Counted from the first letter of the stretch, positions 12,217-24,407 are shown. The stretch: DNA of 64,000 nucleotides from Caulobacter segnis (GCF_029543125.1 NZ_JARQWW010000003.1:310001-374000); one strand, 5' to 3'. A program made the numbers and translations. Notes: generated by a model from the letters alone, not told the origin.

Positions 12217-13892
12217 AACCGAAAACTGACGACGAACTCGTCTTCCTGCCGCTCGGCGGGTCGAATGAGATCGGTATGAACTTCAATCTCTACGGCTATG
12301 GGCCGGCCGACGACCGCAAATGGGTCGTCGTCGATCTCGGCGTGACCTTTGGCGACCAGACGACGCCGGGTGTCGAGATCATCCTGCCCGACCCTGAGTT
12401 CATCGAAGAACATGCCGAGGACATCCTGGGCATCGTCCTGACCCACGCGCACGAGGATCATATCGGCGCGGTGGCCTGGCTGTGGCCGCGCCTGAAGGCG
12501 CCGATCTACGCCACGCCGTTCACGGCCTTCCTGCTGCGCGAGAAGCTGCGCGACGCCGGCCTGCTGGACGAGGTGTCGATCACCGAAGTGCCGCTGAGCG
12601 GCAGCTTCGACCTTGGCCCGTTCAAGTTCGAGCTGATCACCCTGACGCACTCGATCCCCGAGCCGAACGGCGTGGCGATCCGCACGCCGCTGGGCACGAT
12701 CCTGCACACCGGCGACTGGAAGATCGATCCCGATCCCATGCTGGGCAGCGCCACCGACGAGGCCGCCATCCGCCGCCTGGGCGACGAGGGCGTGCTGGCC
12801 ATGGTTTGCGACAGCACCAACGTCTTCGTGGACGGCGAGGCCGGCTCCGAAGCCGGGGTGCGCGAGGCCATGACGCCGCTGATCGCCGGCCTGAAGGGCA
12901 AGGTGGCCGTGGCCTGCTTCGCCTCCAACGTGGCGCGCATGGACACCATCATCCGCGCCGCCCAGGCGGCTGGACGCAAGGTCTGCCTTGTCGGCCGCTC
13001 CATGCACCGCATGGCGGCCGCGGCGCAGTCCGTGGGCCTGTTGAAGGACCTTGAGCCGTTCATCACCGATGATCAGGCCAAGTACGCGCCGGAAGACCAG
13101 GTGCTGTTCCTTTGCACCGGCTCCCAGGGTGAGGCACGCGCGGCCCTGGCCCGCATCGCCGACGGTTCGCACCCGCATGTGCGCCTGGGCGAGGGGGATC
13201 ATGTGATCTTCTCGTCGCGGGTCATTCCGGGCAACGAGATCCCGATCCGCAACCTGCAGAACAAGCTCGCCGACCGTGGCGTGCGCCTCTACACCGAGCG
13301 CGACCATCCGGGCATCCACGTCTCCGGCCACCCGTGCCGTGACGAGTTGAAGCAGATGTATCAATGGGCCCGCCCGCAGATCGCGGTGCCGACCCATGGC
13401 GAGCGCCGCCACCTGCTGGAGCATGCCGCCTTCGCCAAGGACTTGCAGGTCGGCCAGGCCATCGCGCCCCGCAACGGCGACATGGTGCGCCTGGCGCCGG
13501 GCCATCCGTCGATCATCGACGAGGTTCCGTCCGGCCGTCTGTATGTGGACGCCGGGGTTTTGACGCCCGAGAACGGCGAAGCGTTGAAGGAACGTCGCCA
13601 TGCGGCCTTCAACGGCATGCTGGCGGTCTCCATCGTGATCGACGGCCGCGGGCGCATCGCCTCAGGGCCGCAGGTGCGGGCCATCGGTCTGCCGGGCGAC
13701 GAGGAGTATCCGCTCGAAGACGCCATGGATGATCTGGCCGAGGAAGCCGAAGGCGCGTTCAAGCGCCTGGAAGGCGCGTCGCGCGAGATCGACGAGCAGG
13801 TTGAGCAGGCCCTGTCGCGCGCGGTGAAGAGGGCCGCCTACCGGATCTGGGAGCGCCGACCCGTGGTGGAGACCACGGTGCTTCGCCTGTAA
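12213..13892 (+). CDS. rnj: ribonuclease J
   Basis: RNase J is a metallo-beta-lactamase/beta-CASP nuclease that trims and degrades mRNA and matures rRNA in bacteria that possess it. The 559-residue protein has the zinc-binding motif [10 protein letters not shown] near residues 76-85, [11 protein letters not shown] near 166 and a later conserved histidine in [12 protein letters not shown]-terminal domain follows from about residue 450. It starts in a 4-base overlap with coaX. Confidence 0.94.
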   Translation: MKPKTDDELVFLPLGGSNEIGMNFNLYGYGPADDRKWVVVDLGVTFGDQTTPGVEIILPDPEFIEEHAEDILGIVLTHAHEDHIGAVAWLWPRLKAPIYATPFTAFLLREKLRDAGLLDEVSITEVPLSGSFDLGPFKFELITLTHSIPEPNGVAIRTPLGTILHTGDWKIDPDPMLGSATDEAAIRRLGDEGVLAMVCDSTNVFVDGEAGSEAGVREAMTPLIAGLKGKVAVACFASNVARMDTIIRAAQAAGRKVCLVGRSMHRMAAAAQSVGLLKDLEPFITDDQAKYAPEDQVLFLCTGSQGEARAALARIADGSHPHVRLGEGDHVIFSSRVIPGNEIPIRNLQNKLADRGVRLYTERDHPGIHVSGHPCRDELKQMYQWARPQIAVPTHGERRHLLEHAAFAKDLQVGQAIAPRNGDMVRLAPGHPSIIDEVPSGRLYVDAGVLTPENGEALKERRHAAFNGMLAVSIVIDGRGRIASGPQVRAIGLPGDEEYPLEDAMDDLAEEAEGAFKRLEGASREIDEQVEQALSRAVKRAAYRIWERRPVVETTVLRL

Positions 13893-13924
13893 GCTCGACG
13901 AAAAGAGCAGGGGAGACAAAGGGC

Positions 13925-14344
13925 ATGATCGGAAAGCTCAACCATGTGGGCGTCGCGACCCCGTCCATCGACGAGGCGGTGAAGATGTATCGCGACGTCC
14001 TGGGCGCGACCTCGATCACCGACAAGTGGGCCATGCCTGAGCAGGGCGTGTGGGTCTGCTTTGTCAATCTGCCCAACAGCCAGATCGAGCTGATCGAGCC
14101 TTATGGCGAGACGTCGCCGATCCATGGCTTTCTGGCCAAGAACCCCAAGGGCGGCCAGCACCACATCTGTTTCGAGGTCGAGGACATCCTCGCCGCGCGT
14201 GACGCCATGAAGGCCAAGGGCGCGACGGTCCTGGGCGAGCCCCGCATCGGCGCGCATGGCACGCCGGTGATCTTCGTCCACCCCAAGGACATGGGCGGGA
14301 TGCTGGTTGAACTGATGGAAACCCCGAAGGGCGAGCACCACTGA
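13925..14344 (+). CDS. mce: methylmalonyl-CoA epimerase
   Basis: This vicinal-oxygen-chelate enzyme interconverts the epimers of methylmalonyl-CoA in propionate metabolism. The 139-residue protein starts MIGKLNHVGVATPSI, giving the first metal-binding histidine. It also shows GGQHHICFEVEDI in the middle and GGMLVELME near the end, which supply the other metal ligands. It lies 32 bases after rnj, with the purine-rich run gagcaggggagac just upstream. Its stop overlaps the DUF1467 start (TGATG). Confidence 0.93.
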   Translation: MIGKLNHVGVATPSIDEAVKMYRDVLGATSITDKWAMPEQGVWVCFVNLPNSQIELIEPYGETSPIHGFLAKNPKGGQHHICFEVEDILAARDAMKAKGATVLGEPRIGAHGTPVIFVHPKDMGGMLVELMETPKGEHH

Positions 14345-14604
14345 TGGGACCGATCACCTCCATCGCCGTCTTCCTGACCATCTGGTGGACGGTTCTGTTC
14401 GCTGTGCTTCCCCTGGGCACGCGCAGCCACGCGGAGATGGGCATCGACCTGAAGGACGGCGGTGATCCCGGCGCGCCGGTGAACCCGAATCTGAAGCGCA
14501 AGTTCCTGACCACAACCTTGGTCTCGGCCGTGGTGTTCGTGGTCTTGTGGCTGGTGATCCGCTTCGGCCTGATCACTCTGCCGGAGATTCCGGCCAACTA
14601 TTGA
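14344..14604 (+). CDS. DUF1467 family small membrane protein
   Basis: This 86-residue protein has two predicted transmembrane helices (about residues 4-24 and 55-78) separated by a polar loop containing GTRSHAEMGIDLKDGGDPGA. The loop and overall length match DUF1467, a conserved alphaproteobacterial family of unknown function that often follows mce. It begins inside the mce stop codon, so translational coupling is likely. No function can be assigned from sequence. Confidence 0.85.
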   Translation: MGPITSIAVFLTIWWTVLFAVLPLGTRSHAEMGIDLKDGGDPGAPVNPNLKRKFLTTTLVSAVVFVVLWLVIRFGLITLPEIPANY

Positions 14605-14809
14605 GGCTTCTGAACCGGCGCGGCGCCCAAGACTTGGGCGTATGCGCATGGTTTGGTCGCTGATCGCTCAAGCCTTGGGCGGTTTCACCTGAAACGGGAG
14701 GGGATGGCGGTTCACGGTGCGCCGGCGGCGGCGATGCGGCTACCGTCAATCACATGAGGCATGGCCGCTCGGTCGTGCTCCGTGGCGTAATTCCCCGACG
14801 ACAACTATC

Positions 14810-14839
14810 AAGGCCGCGCAGATTGCGCGGCCTTCTTTT
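14810..14839 (+). terminator. rho-independent terminator upstream of proS
   Basis: An 11-base perfect stem (14810-14820 with 14824-14834, triloop GAT) is followed by TTCTTTT. It would end the nuo-DUF1467 transcript or a small RNA encoded just upstream, leaving proS to its own promoter. Confidence 0.8.
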
Positions 14840-14866
14840 CTCCACGTTCATTGCCAAGTCTGCGAC

Positions 14867-14897
14867 CGAAGGGGTATCTCAGCCCCTTCGCTTTCTC
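14867..14897 (+). other. hairpin in the proS 5' leader
   Basis: CGAAGGGG (14867-14874) pairs perfectly with CCCCTTCG (14883-14890) around the loop TATCTCAG, followed by CTTTCTC. The U-tract is weak, so this may be a leader hairpin rather than a true terminator. It lies 26 bases before the proS start. Confidence 0.5.
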
Positions 14898-14915
14898 GCA
14901 GGAATCTTGCCGCAC

Positions 14916-16244
14916 ATGCGCCTTTCGCGCTTTTTCCTGCCGGTGCTGAAAGAAGCCCCGGCCGACGCCCAGATCGTTTCTCACCAGCTCATGCTGCGCG
15001 CCGGCATGATCCGGCAGGAGGCCGCCGGCATCTACGCCTGGCTGCCGTTGGGTCTGCGGGTGCTGCGCAAGGTCGAACAGATCGTCCGCGAAGAGATGGA
15101 TCGGGCCGGCGGCGTCGAGCTGCTGATGCCGACGCTTCAGCTGGCCGACCTTTGGCGGGAGTCGGGCCGTTACGACGCCTATGGCCCGGAGATGCTGCGC
15201 ATCACCGACCGGCATGAGCGTGAGCTGCTCTACGGGCCGACTAACGAGGAGATGATCACCGAAATCTTCCGCGCCTATGTGAAGTCGTACAAGGACCTGC
15301 CCAAGAGCCTGTACCACATCCAGTGGAAGTTCCGGGACGAGCGCCGCCCGCGCTTCGGCGTCATGCGCGGCCGCGAGTTCCTGATGAAGGACGCCTATTC
15401 CTTCGACCTCGACGAAGCGACGGCCCGCGCCGCCTACAACCGCATGTTCGTGGCCTATCTGAACATCTTCTCGCGCATGGGCCTGAAGGCCGTGCCGATG
15501 CGCGCCGACACCGGCCCGATCGGCGGGGATCTTTCTCACGAGTTCATCGTTCTGGCGGAGACCGGGGAGAGCCAGGTCTTCTGTCACAAGGATCTGGTGG
15601 AGATGGGCGCGCCCGGACCCGACGTCGACTTCCAGGGCGATCTGCAGCCGCTGGTGGACCAGCGCATCGCGCTCTATGCCGCCACCGAAGAGATGCATGA
15701 CGAAGCGGCGTTCAACGCCGTGCCGGAGGACAAGCGTCTGTCGGCCCGCGGCATCGAGGTCGGCCACATCTTCTATTTCGGCGAGAAGTACTCGAAGCCG
15801 ATGAACGCCAAAGTGACCGGCCCGGACGGCCTGGAGCACTTCGTTCACATGGGCTCCTACGGCGTCGGCGTCTCGCGCCTGCTGGGCGCTATCATCGAGG
15901 CCAGCCACGACGAAGGCGGCATCATCTGGCCGGAGGCCGTGGCCCCTTACGATGTGGCGATCATCAATCTGCGTCCGGGCGATGAAGCCTGCGACGCGGC
16001 GTGCGAGAAGGCCTATGCGGCGATCAACGCCTCTGGCCAGAGCGCGCTCTATGACGACACGGCCGATCGACCGGGCGCCAAGTTCGCGACCATGGATCTG
16101 ATCGGCATCCCCTGGCAGATGATCATTGGCCCGAAAGGCATCGCCGAGGGTCAGGTGGAGATCAAGAACCGCGCCACCGGCGAGCGCTCCACCGCGCCGC
16201 TTGACGCCGTGATCGAAGGCCTGGCCAAGAAGGCGAAGGCATGA
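14916..16244 (+). CDS. proS: prolyl-tRNA synthetase (short alphaproteobacterial type)
   Basis: ProS charges tRNA-Pro. The start is placed at 14916 because homologues begin [20 protein letters not shown]; an open upstream extension to 14754 crosses the terminator hairpin and looks non-coding. The 442-residue protein lacks the large editing insertion, as is usual in alphaproteobacteria. Class II motifs are clear: the [10 protein letters not shown] region, motif 2 in [17 protein letters not shown], and motif 3 in [16 protein letters not shown]. The gene ends in a 4-base overlap with the next ABC permease gene. Confidence 0.95.
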   Translation: MRLSRFFLPVLKEAPADAQIVSHQLMLRAGMIRQEAAGIYAWLPLGLRVLRKVEQIVREEMDRAGGVELLMPTLQLADLWRESGRYDAYGPEMLRITDRHERELLYGPTNEEMITEIFRAYVKSYKDLPKSLYHIQWKFRDERRPRFGVMRGREFLMKDAYSFDLDEATARAAYNRMFVAYLNIFSRMGLKAVPMRADTGPIGGDLSHEFIVLAETGESQVFCHKDLVEMGAPGPDVDFQGDLQPLVDQRIALYAATEEMHDEAAFNAVPEDKRLSARGIEVGHIFYFGEKYSKPMNAKVTGPDGLEHFVHMGSYGVGVSRLLGAIIEASHDEGGIIWPEAVAPYDVAIINLRPGDEACDAACEKAYAAINASGQSALYDDTADRPGAKFATMDLIGIPWQMIIGPKGIAEGQVEIKNRATGERSTAPLDAVIEGLAKKAKA

Positions 16245-17536
16245 AGACCGAGGCGCTCGCGGGCAGCGTCGCGCCTCCCTTCAGCGCCTGGGAGCGCTCG
16301 GTCGCGGCCCGCTATCTGCGCGCCAAGCGCAAGAACGGCGGCGTGGCCCTGATCTCCATCATCAGCTTCGTCGGCATCATGCTGGCGGTGGCGGTGCTGA
16401 TCATCGTCATGAGCGTGATGAACGGGTTCCGGACGGAGCTGCTGGGCAAGATGCTCGGCTTCAACGGCCACCTGTTCGTCTCGGGTCAGGTGCTGTCCGA
16501 CCCGGTGCAGACCTTCGCCGCGACCCAGCGCATCCGCCGGGCCGACGGGGTGGTGCAGGCCGTGCCTATGGTCGAGGCCCAGGCCATGGCCATCGGGCCG
16601 GCCCAGATCACGGGCGCCATCGTCCGCGGCATCGCGCCGGCCGACCTGAAGGCCACGCCGATCATCGCTGGCAACATCAAGCAAGGCTCCATGGCCGCCT
16701 TCGGCCAGGGCGAGTTCGGCGGCGACACGGTTCTGATCGGTGACCGCCTGGCCGAGGGGCTGGGCGTCAAGCCCGGCGATGTGGTCAAGCTGGTCTCGCC
16801 CTCCGGTCCCGCCACGGCCTTCGGCACGGCGACCCAGGAAAAGGACTATGTGGTCGGCGGCGTGTTCTCGGTCGGCATGACCCAGTTCGACGCGGCCTTC
16901 ATCTACATGCCTATCGACCAGGCGCAGTTGTTCTTCGGCCGTGACCAGTCGGTGGACGTGATCGAGGTGAAGGTGGACGATCCCGACGACGCGCGCGGCA
17001 TGCGCCCGGTCGTAAGCCGCGCCGCTGGGCCGGGGGCGTTCGTCACCGACTGGACCCAGAAGGACAAGGCGTACTTCGACGCGCTTCAGGTGGAACGCGC
17101 CGCCATGCGCCTGATCCTGATGATGATCGTGGCCATCGCCGCCCTGAACATCATCTCCGGCCTGGTGATGCTGGTGAAGAACAAGGGCAAGGACATCGCC
17201 ATCCTGCGAACCATGGGTGCGGGGCAGGGGGCTATCCTGCGCATCTTCTTCATGGCGGGCGCGTCTATCGGCGTGCTCGGCACCTTGGCGGGCCTCGCCG
17301 CCGGCGTGCTGTTCTGCACCTTCATCGAACCGATCCAGAAGGTTCTGGAAGCGGTGACGGGCACCAAGGTGTTCAACGCCGAGATCTACTTCCTCAGCCA
17401 CATCCCGGCGCGGATCGAGTGGAGCGAAGTCGGCATCGTCACCCTGTTCGCTGTGATCGTGTCGTTCCTGGTCACCCTGCCGCCGGCCTGGCGGGCGTCT
17501 CACCTCGATCCGGTGGAGGCGCTCCGCTATGAGTAA
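16241..17536 (+). CDS. lolC: lipoprotein-releasing ABC transporter permease (LolC/LolE family)
   Basis: This is the inner-membrane permease that extracts lipoproteins from the membrane for transfer to LolA. The 431-residue protein has the MacB/FtsX-type layout. An N-terminal helix near residues 37-60 ([20 protein letters not shown]) is followed by a large periplasmic domain (about 65-280) and three C-terminal helices. Alphaproteobacteria usually carry one such permease, variously named LolC, LolE or LolF, so the symbol is approximate. It overlaps proS by 4 bases and lolD by 8. Confidence 0.9.
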   Translation: MKTEALAGSVAPPFSAWERSVAARYLRAKRKNGGVALISIISFVGIMLAVAVLIIVMSVMNGFRTELLGKMLGFNGHLFVSGQVLSDPVQTFAATQRIRRADGVVQAVPMVEAQAMAIGPAQITGAIVRGIAPADLKATPIIAGNIKQGSMAAFGQGEFGGDTVLIGDRLAEGLGVKPGDVVKLVSPSGPATAFGTATQEKDYVVGGVFSVGMTQFDAAFIYMPIDQAQLFFGRDQSVDVIEVKVDDPDDARGMRPVVSRAAGPGAFVTDWTQKDKAYFDALQVERAAMRLILMMIVAIAALNIISGLVMLVKNKGKDIAILRTMGAGQGAILRIFFMAGASIGVLGTLAGLAAGVLFCTFIEPIQKVLEAVTGTKVFNAEIYFLSHIPARIEWSEVGIVTLFAVIVSFLVTLPPAWRASHLDPVEALRYE

Positions 17537-18218
17537 GCTGATCCTCCACCTGAAGGGCGTCGAGCGCGTCTATGTCACCGAGGCCGGCAAGCTGCCGGTG
17601 CTCAAAGGCGTGGATGTCGACGTCAACGCCGGCGAGATCGTCGGCCTGATAGGCCCGTCGGGCTCGGGCAAGTCATCCTTGCTGCACGCCGCCGGCCTGC
17701 TGGAGCATCCCGACGCCGGGGAAGTGGTCGTGGACGGCCGCGACTGCTCCAACATGAACGAGCGTCAGCGCACCCGCGTGCGCCTGTCGACCATCGGCTT
17801 CGTCTATCAGTTCCACCATCTGCTGCCGGAGTTTTCCGCGCTGGAGAACGTGGCCTTGCCGCTGTTGATCGCCGGCAAGTCCAAGCGTGAGGCGGAGGAT
17901 CGAGCCATGGAGCTGCTGACCCAGCTCGGCCTGGAAAGCCGCGTGAAGCACCAGCCGGCCCAGCTTTCGGGCGGGGAGCAGCAGCGGGTGGCCATCGCCC
18001 GTGCGCTCGCCAATCGACCGCGCCTGCTGCTGGCGGACGAGCCGACCGGGAACCTCGATCCGGCCACCTCGGCCTCCGTGTTCCAGTCGCTTTACGATCT
18101 GGCCCGCAACGAAGGCGTGGCCTGCCTGATCGCCACGCACAACATGGAGCTGGCGCGGTTCATGGACCGGGTGTTCGCCCTGAAGGACGGCCACCTGGAA
18201 GCGCGCAGCGACCTCTGA
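17529..18218 (+). CDS. lolD: lipoprotein-releasing ABC transporter ATPase LolD
   Basis: LolD powers lipoprotein release by the LolCDE complex. The 229-residue ATPase has Walker [12 protein letters not shown] near residue 43, the signature [15 protein letters not shown] and Walker [13 protein letters not shown]. It begins 8 bases inside the end of the permease gene, which fits one operon. It ends 2 bases before a small RNase H-like gene. Confidence 0.95.
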   Translation: MSKLILHLKGVERVYVTEAGKLPVLKGVDVDVNAGEIVGLIGPSGSGKSSLLHAAGLLEHPDAGEVVVDGRDCSNMNERQRTRVRLSTIGFVYQFHHLLPEFSALENVALPLLIAGKSKREAEDRAMELLTQLGLESRVKHQPAQLSGGEQQRVAIARALANRPRLLLADEPTGNLDPATSASVFQSLYDLARNEGVACLIATHNMELARFMDRVFALKDGHLEARSDL

Positions 18219-18220
18219 TC

Positions 18221-18691
18221 ATGACGGTCAGCCTCTGGACCGCCGGCAGCGTCACCGGTCCGCCGGGCTATGGCGGCTGGTCCTGGGTCTCTGCCCAGGA
18301 TGGCGTCGCCAGCGGCATGGCTGGCGGAGAGCGGCGGACGACCTTGCGCCGGATGCAGCTGGTCGGGCTGATCGAAGCCGTGAGGGCGGCGCCGGCAGGC
18401 GCCAAGCTGATCATTCATTGCGACGATGTCGCGGTCGCTCAGATCGCCCTGACCCGGCTCGCCGGAAAGCCGGTCGAAGTGGAGGAGGGGGATATGTGGG
18501 CTCAGATCGACGCTCTGCTAGCGCCGCGGCGTGAGGCGCTGGAGTTCCGCCGCATGGCCGTGCCTGGCGCGACCCATGGTTTTGTCGCCGCCTGGGCCGA
18601 TCAGGCGCGTGACAAGACCAAGGCGACCGGGCCGTTCAAGACCGCGATCCCCAAGCCGAACCTGTCGAAGTTTCCGGGCCTGAGCGCCTAG
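18221..18691 (+). CDS. RNase HI-like protein with two catalytic carboxylates replaced
   Basis: The 156-residue protein follows the RNase HI order. WTAGSVTGPPGYGGWSWV corresponds to the usual YTDG-SGNPGPGGWG strand, GGERRTTLRRMQLVGLIEAV to GGE-TTNNRMEL-A-IEAL, LIIHCDD to the TDS strand, and FVAAWADQAR to NERAD-LA. Two of the four metal-binding acidic residues are changed: the first Asp is Ala8, and the Glu of RMEL is Gln46. Asp68 and Asp127 remain. If the alignment is right, nuclease activity is doubtful, and the protein may bind nucleic acid or have another role. It is coupled to lolD (2-base gap). The assignment rests on motif order only. Confidence 0.7.
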   Translation: MTVSLWTAGSVTGPPGYGGWSWVSAQDGVASGMAGGERRTTLRRMQLVGLIEAVRAAPAGAKLIIHCDDVAVAQIALTRLAGKPVEVEEGDMWAQIDALLAPRREALEFRRMAVPGATHGFVAAWADQARDKTKATGPFKTAIPKPNLSKFPGLSA

Positions 18692-19320
18692 GCGGCTGCA
18701 GGGTCAGGGTAGCGCCCCTTGCGCGCGATCTCTTCCGGCCGACGCTTGCGAAGCACGATCTCGATGGCGCTCTCGCCGGTGACCAGGACTGTCTGATCGA
18801 AACGGACGAGACCTTGCAGGAAGCAGGCGTCCAGCACCTCCATCTTCTGCACGCTGATGAGGTTCGTGAACTGGCTCAGCAGGTCCATGACATTCACGGA
18901 CCGGGGGCTCCAGCTCTCGCGCTTGCCCGTCGTGAAGGTCCACTTGTGGTCGTCATTGAAGGTCGAGGGGAAGATTCCCTGTTCGTACATGTCCTCGTCG
19001 GGGATCATGATGACGATGTGGCCGCCCGGCTTGCAGATGCGGATCCAGTGACCCAGCGCCACCATCGGATCGACCAGATGCTCCAGACAGTGGCTGGAGT
19101 GGACGAAGTCGAAGCTCTCGTCCGGCACGCCTTCCATCAGCATGGCGTCGCCGTCCGGCAGGTCCCAGCTCCGCAGACTGGTCATCAGCGGAAAGAGCTG
19201 GCCGTAGTTGCCGATCGTGTCCTGACCGGCCCCGATGTCGATGCCCGCGCCGACGAGCCAGCGGGTGGCGAAGCGTGCGTCGCTAGAACGCCGCATGATC
19301 GACTTGCTGGTTTCCTGCAT
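18688..19320 (-). CDS. class I SAM-dependent methyltransferase-like protein
   Basis: The 210-residue protein has a methyltransferase motif I (GAGIDIGAGQDTIG near residues 24-37), an acidic strand end (SWDLPDGD) and the motif SFDFVHSSHCLEHL (about 69-82). PGGHIVIMIPDED follows near 98. This fits the Methyltransf_11 type, whose substrate cannot be read from sequence. The C-terminus overlaps the end of the RNase H-like gene by 4 bases (convergent). The gene is transcribed away from the SidA-like gene across a 105-base region carrying a LexA box, so it could share SOS control; this is inference. Confidence 0.85.
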   Translation of the reverse strand: MQETSKSIMRRSSDARFATRWLVGAGIDIGAGQDTIGNYGQLFPLMTSLRSWDLPDGDAMLMEGVPDESFDFVHSSHCLEHLVDPMVALGHWIRICKPGGHIVIMIPDEDMYEQGIFPSTFNDDHKWTFTTGKRESWSPRSVNVMDLLSQFTNLISVQKMEVLDACFLQGLVRFDQTVLVTGESAIEIVLRKRRPEEIARKGRYPDPAAA

Positions 19321-19372
19321 CTCTCGCCCCGTTTTGCGGCCGGCATGATGGCGCGATTCCGCGGAAGGGCTA

Positions 19373-19401
19373 TTGACCGGAACAAAATTGGAACATAGAA
19401 C
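19373..19401 (+). promoter_or_regulatory. candidate promoter of the microprotein gene, spanning a LexA box
   Basis: TTGACCG (19373-19379) and CATAGAAC (19394-19401), 14 bases apart, resemble the Caulobacter housekeeping consensus (TTGACGS, 10-14 bases, GCTANAWC). The LexA box lies between the two elements, an ideal place for repression. A transcript would start near 19408, only about 18 bases before the ATG at 19426. Confidence 0.65.
19380..19394 (+). promoter_or_regulatory. LexA (SOS) box
   Basis: GAACAAAATTGGAAC is a perfect GAAC-N7-GAAC, the reverse complement of the alphaproteobacterial LexA site GTTC-N7-GTTC. A further GAAC follows at 19398-19401. It lies in the divergent region between the methyltransferase gene and the microprotein-dnaE genes. 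The lexA gene itself has the same motif at 47683-47697. Confidence 0.82.
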
Positions 19402-19425
19402 AAACGGGCAACTAGGGAGGCTTTT

Positions 19426-19518
19426 ATGGCTCTTCGTATCGCTCGTGAATCTCTGGCGCTTGCATCCGTCGCCGGCTTCGTCTGGATGATGTGTTCGATG
19501 GCGTTTCTGGTGGCCTGA
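19426..19518 (+). CDS. sidA: 30-residue SOS-controlled membrane microprotein, SidA-like
   Basis: A strong ribosome site GGGAGG (19415-19420) sits 5 bases before the ATG. The 30-residue product has a short basic N-terminus ([10 protein letters not shown]) and one hydrophobic helix ending at the C-terminus (for example [18 protein letters not shown]). A LexA box lies in its promoter. In Caulobacter crescentus, SidA is a 29-residue, SOS-induced inner-membrane peptide that blocks division through FtsW/FtsN. Size, topology and control match, so orthology is likely, but I cannot align the sequences here. The gene ends 29 bases before dnaE. It is too short for standard gene callers. Confidence 0.75.
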   Translation: MALRIARESLALASVAGFVWMMCSMAFLVA

Positions 19519-19547
19519 GTCGCGGCCGCCTAGCGGGAGATGGATTG

Positions 19548-22985
<3,438 letters not shown>

Positions 22986-22986
22986 A

Positions 22987-23346
22987 ATGAACGGAATGCA
23001 GACTTTCGAGGGCGGCTGCCAGTGCGGCGCGGTGCGCTACAAGGCGAACGCCAGTCTCGACCAGCTGATCGAATGCAATTGCTCGCGTTGCGGCAAGCTG
23101 GGCTCGATCCTCACCTTCACCACGCCGGATAATTTCGAGCTGTTGAAGGGGGAGGACGCCCAGACGACCTTCCATTTCAACCGCAACGCCATCGACCACA
23201 TGTTCTGCGCCACCTGCGGGATCGAGTCTTTCGCCCGGGGCCGCACGCCGGACGGCAAGACCATGATCGCGCTGAACGTCCGCTGCCTGGACGGGATCGA
23301 GGCCAAGGATCTCAGCCCCGCCCTGGTGGACGGCAAGAACTTCTGA
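22987..23346 (+). CDS. GFA/CENP-V domain zinc-binding protein
   Basis: The 119-residue protein has the cysteine pattern of the glutathione-dependent formaldehyde-activating (GFA) fold: GGCQCGAVRY at residues 9-18, CNCSRCGKLG in the middle and FCATCGIESFARG. These bind two zinc ions in known members. Most family members have no proven substrate, and the original formaldehyde role is not general. The ATG follows the dnaE stop by one base, so it is co-transcribed with dnaE. A terminator follows at 23368. Confidence 0.88.
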   Translation: MNGMQTFEGGCQCGAVRYKANASLDQLIECNCSRCGKLGSILTFTTPDNFELLKGEDAQTTFHFNRNAIDHMFCATCGIESFARGRTPDGKTMIALNVRCLDGIEAKDLSPALVDGKNF

Positions 23347-23367
23347 TTTTCAGTCTGTGCGCGGGAT

Positions 23368-23393
23368 GAGGCGGGCGCTTTCCCGCCTCCTTT
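23368..23393 (+). terminator. terminator after the dnaE-GFA genes
   Basis: GAGGCGGG (23368-23375) and CCCGCCTC (23382-23389) form a perfect 8-base stem with a 6-base loop, followed by CTTT. This separates the dnaE transcript from rpsB. Confidence 0.75.
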
Positions 23394-23415
23394 CGGTCGG
23401 TTCGCGCGGCGGCGC

Positions 23416-23444
23416 TTGATTTTAACGTCGTTTGCGCCTATCTC
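23416..23444 (+). promoter_or_regulatory. candidate rpsB promoter
   Basis: TTGATT (23416-23421) and TATCTC (23439-23444) with a 17-base spacer form a reasonable sigma-70-type promoter. It lies just after the upstream terminator and about 130 bases before rpsB, leaving room for a long structured leader. Confidence 0.45.
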
Positions 23445-23459
23445 GCGCGCCATCACACA

Positions 23460-23573
23460 CGCAGGCGTTCGGCATGAGCGGGTAAATCCCCGTCCGTACC
23501 GTTCCGGTCCCAGATCGAATTCGTCGGTTCGGGGTTTGCCTGCGGAGGCGCAACCGGAAGAAGGAAATATCTT
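23460..23573 (+). promoter_or_regulatory. structured rpsB leader, possible S2 autoregulatory element
   Basis: CGCAGGC (23460-23466) can pair with GCCTGCG (23538-23544), closing a domain that contains the small hairpin CGGGTAAATCCCCG and a second CCCCG/CGGGG pairing. Ribosomal protein S2 represses rpsB-tsf through the leader in other bacteria. This layout fits such an element, but I do not recognise a specific RNA family. Confidence 0.4.
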
Positions 23574-24407
23574 ATGGCGCTTCCCGAATTCTCCATGCGT
23601 TCGCTGCTCGAAGCTGGCGCGCACTTCGGTCACCAGACCCACCGCTGGAACCCGAAGATGGACCGCTACATCTTCGGCTCGCGTTCCAACATCCACATCA
23701 TCGACCTGTCGCAGACCATCCCGCTGCTTCACCAAGCTCTGGTGAAGGTGCGTGAAGTCGCCGCCGCCGGCGGCCGTGTGCTGTTCGTCGGCACCAAGCG
23801 TCAGGCTTCCGATCCGGTCGCCGCTGCGGCCAAGCGCTGCGCCCAGTACTACGTCAACCACCGCTGGCTCGGCGGCACCCTGACCAACTGGCGCACCGTG
23901 TCGGGCTCGATCGCTCGCCTGCGCGAACTGGAAGGCCTGCTGGAGACCCCGGGCAGCCGCTCCAAGAAAGAGCTGCTGCAGCTGACCCGCGAGCGCGACA
24001 AGCTCGAACTGTCGCTGGGCGGCATCAAGGACATGGGCGGCATTCCGGACATCATGTTCGTGATCGACACCAACAAGGAAGCGATCGCGATCCTGGAAGC
24101 CCGCAAGCTGAACATCCCGGTCGTGGCCATCCTGGACACCAACTGCGATCCGGACGGCATCACCTACCCGATCCCGGGCAACGATGACGCCGCTCGCGCT
24201 CTGCAGCTGTACTGCGACCTGATCGCCGACGCCGTTCTGGACGGCCTGGCCGCCGGCCAAGCCGCCTCGGGCGTGGACCTGGGCGCTTCGGTCGCCCCGG
24301 TCGAGCCGGCCCTGGCCCGCGAACTGGCCCCGGAAGCTCCGGCCGCCGCTCAAGAAGCGACCGCTGAAGCCAACGAAGCCGTCGCTGAAGAGCCGGCCGC
24401 CAGCTAA
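23574..24407 (+). CDS. rpsB: 30S ribosomal protein S2
   Basis: S2 is a small-subunit protein needed for mRNA binding. The 277-residue protein has typical motifs: [20 protein letters not shown] at the start, [20 protein letters not shown] and [19 protein letters not shown]. The last roughly 40 residues form an alanine/glutamate-rich tail (AREL onward) that is longer than in E. coli S2. An AAGAAGGAAA ribosome site precedes the ATG. tsf follows after 97 bases. Confidence 0.97.
   Translation: MALPEFSMRSLLEAGAHFGHQTHRWNPKMDRYIFGSRSNIHIIDLSQTIPLLHQALVKVREVAAAGGRVLFVGTKRQASDPVAAAAKRCAQYYVNHRWLGGTLTNWRTVSGSIARLRELEGLLETPGSRSKKELLQLTRERDKLELSLGGIKDMGGIPDIMFVIDTNKEAIAILEARKLNIPVVAILDTNCDPDGITYPIPGNDDAARALQLYCDLIADAVLDGLAAGQAASGVDLGASVAPVEPALARELAPEAPAAAQEATAEANEAVAEEPAAS

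Larger units (their letters stand above)
14605..14915 (+). other. 311-base gap with several hairpins, leader of proS and possible small RNA
   Basis: No convincing protein gene lies here. An in-frame extension of proS back to about 14754 is possible, but proS homologues begin at 14916. Visible structures are an inverted repeat at 14624-14640 (CGCCCAAG-A-CTTGGGCG) and two nested pairings enclosing a GC-rich core: GGGGA at 14700-14704 with TCCCC at 14792-14796, and CACGG at 14713-14717 with CCGTG at 14780-14784. A strong terminator lies at 14810-14839 and a last hairpin at 14867-14890. The 14700-14839 part could be a terminator-ended small RNA or a proS leader. It does not match any RNA family I recognise. 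Confidence 0.5.

Noticed and set aside
14700-14800. 6S RNA or SRP RNA before proS
   Set aside because: Size and conserved loops do not match either family as far as I can tell by eye, and gene context is not the usual one for 6S RNA.
14754-14915. N-terminal extension of proS
   Set aside because: It crosses a perfect terminator hairpin, and homologues start at MRLSRFF (14916).
19491-19547. Upstream start for dnaE at 19491
   Set aside because: It overlaps the microprotein gene and adds sequence not typical of DnaE; the ATG at 19548 has a ribosome site.
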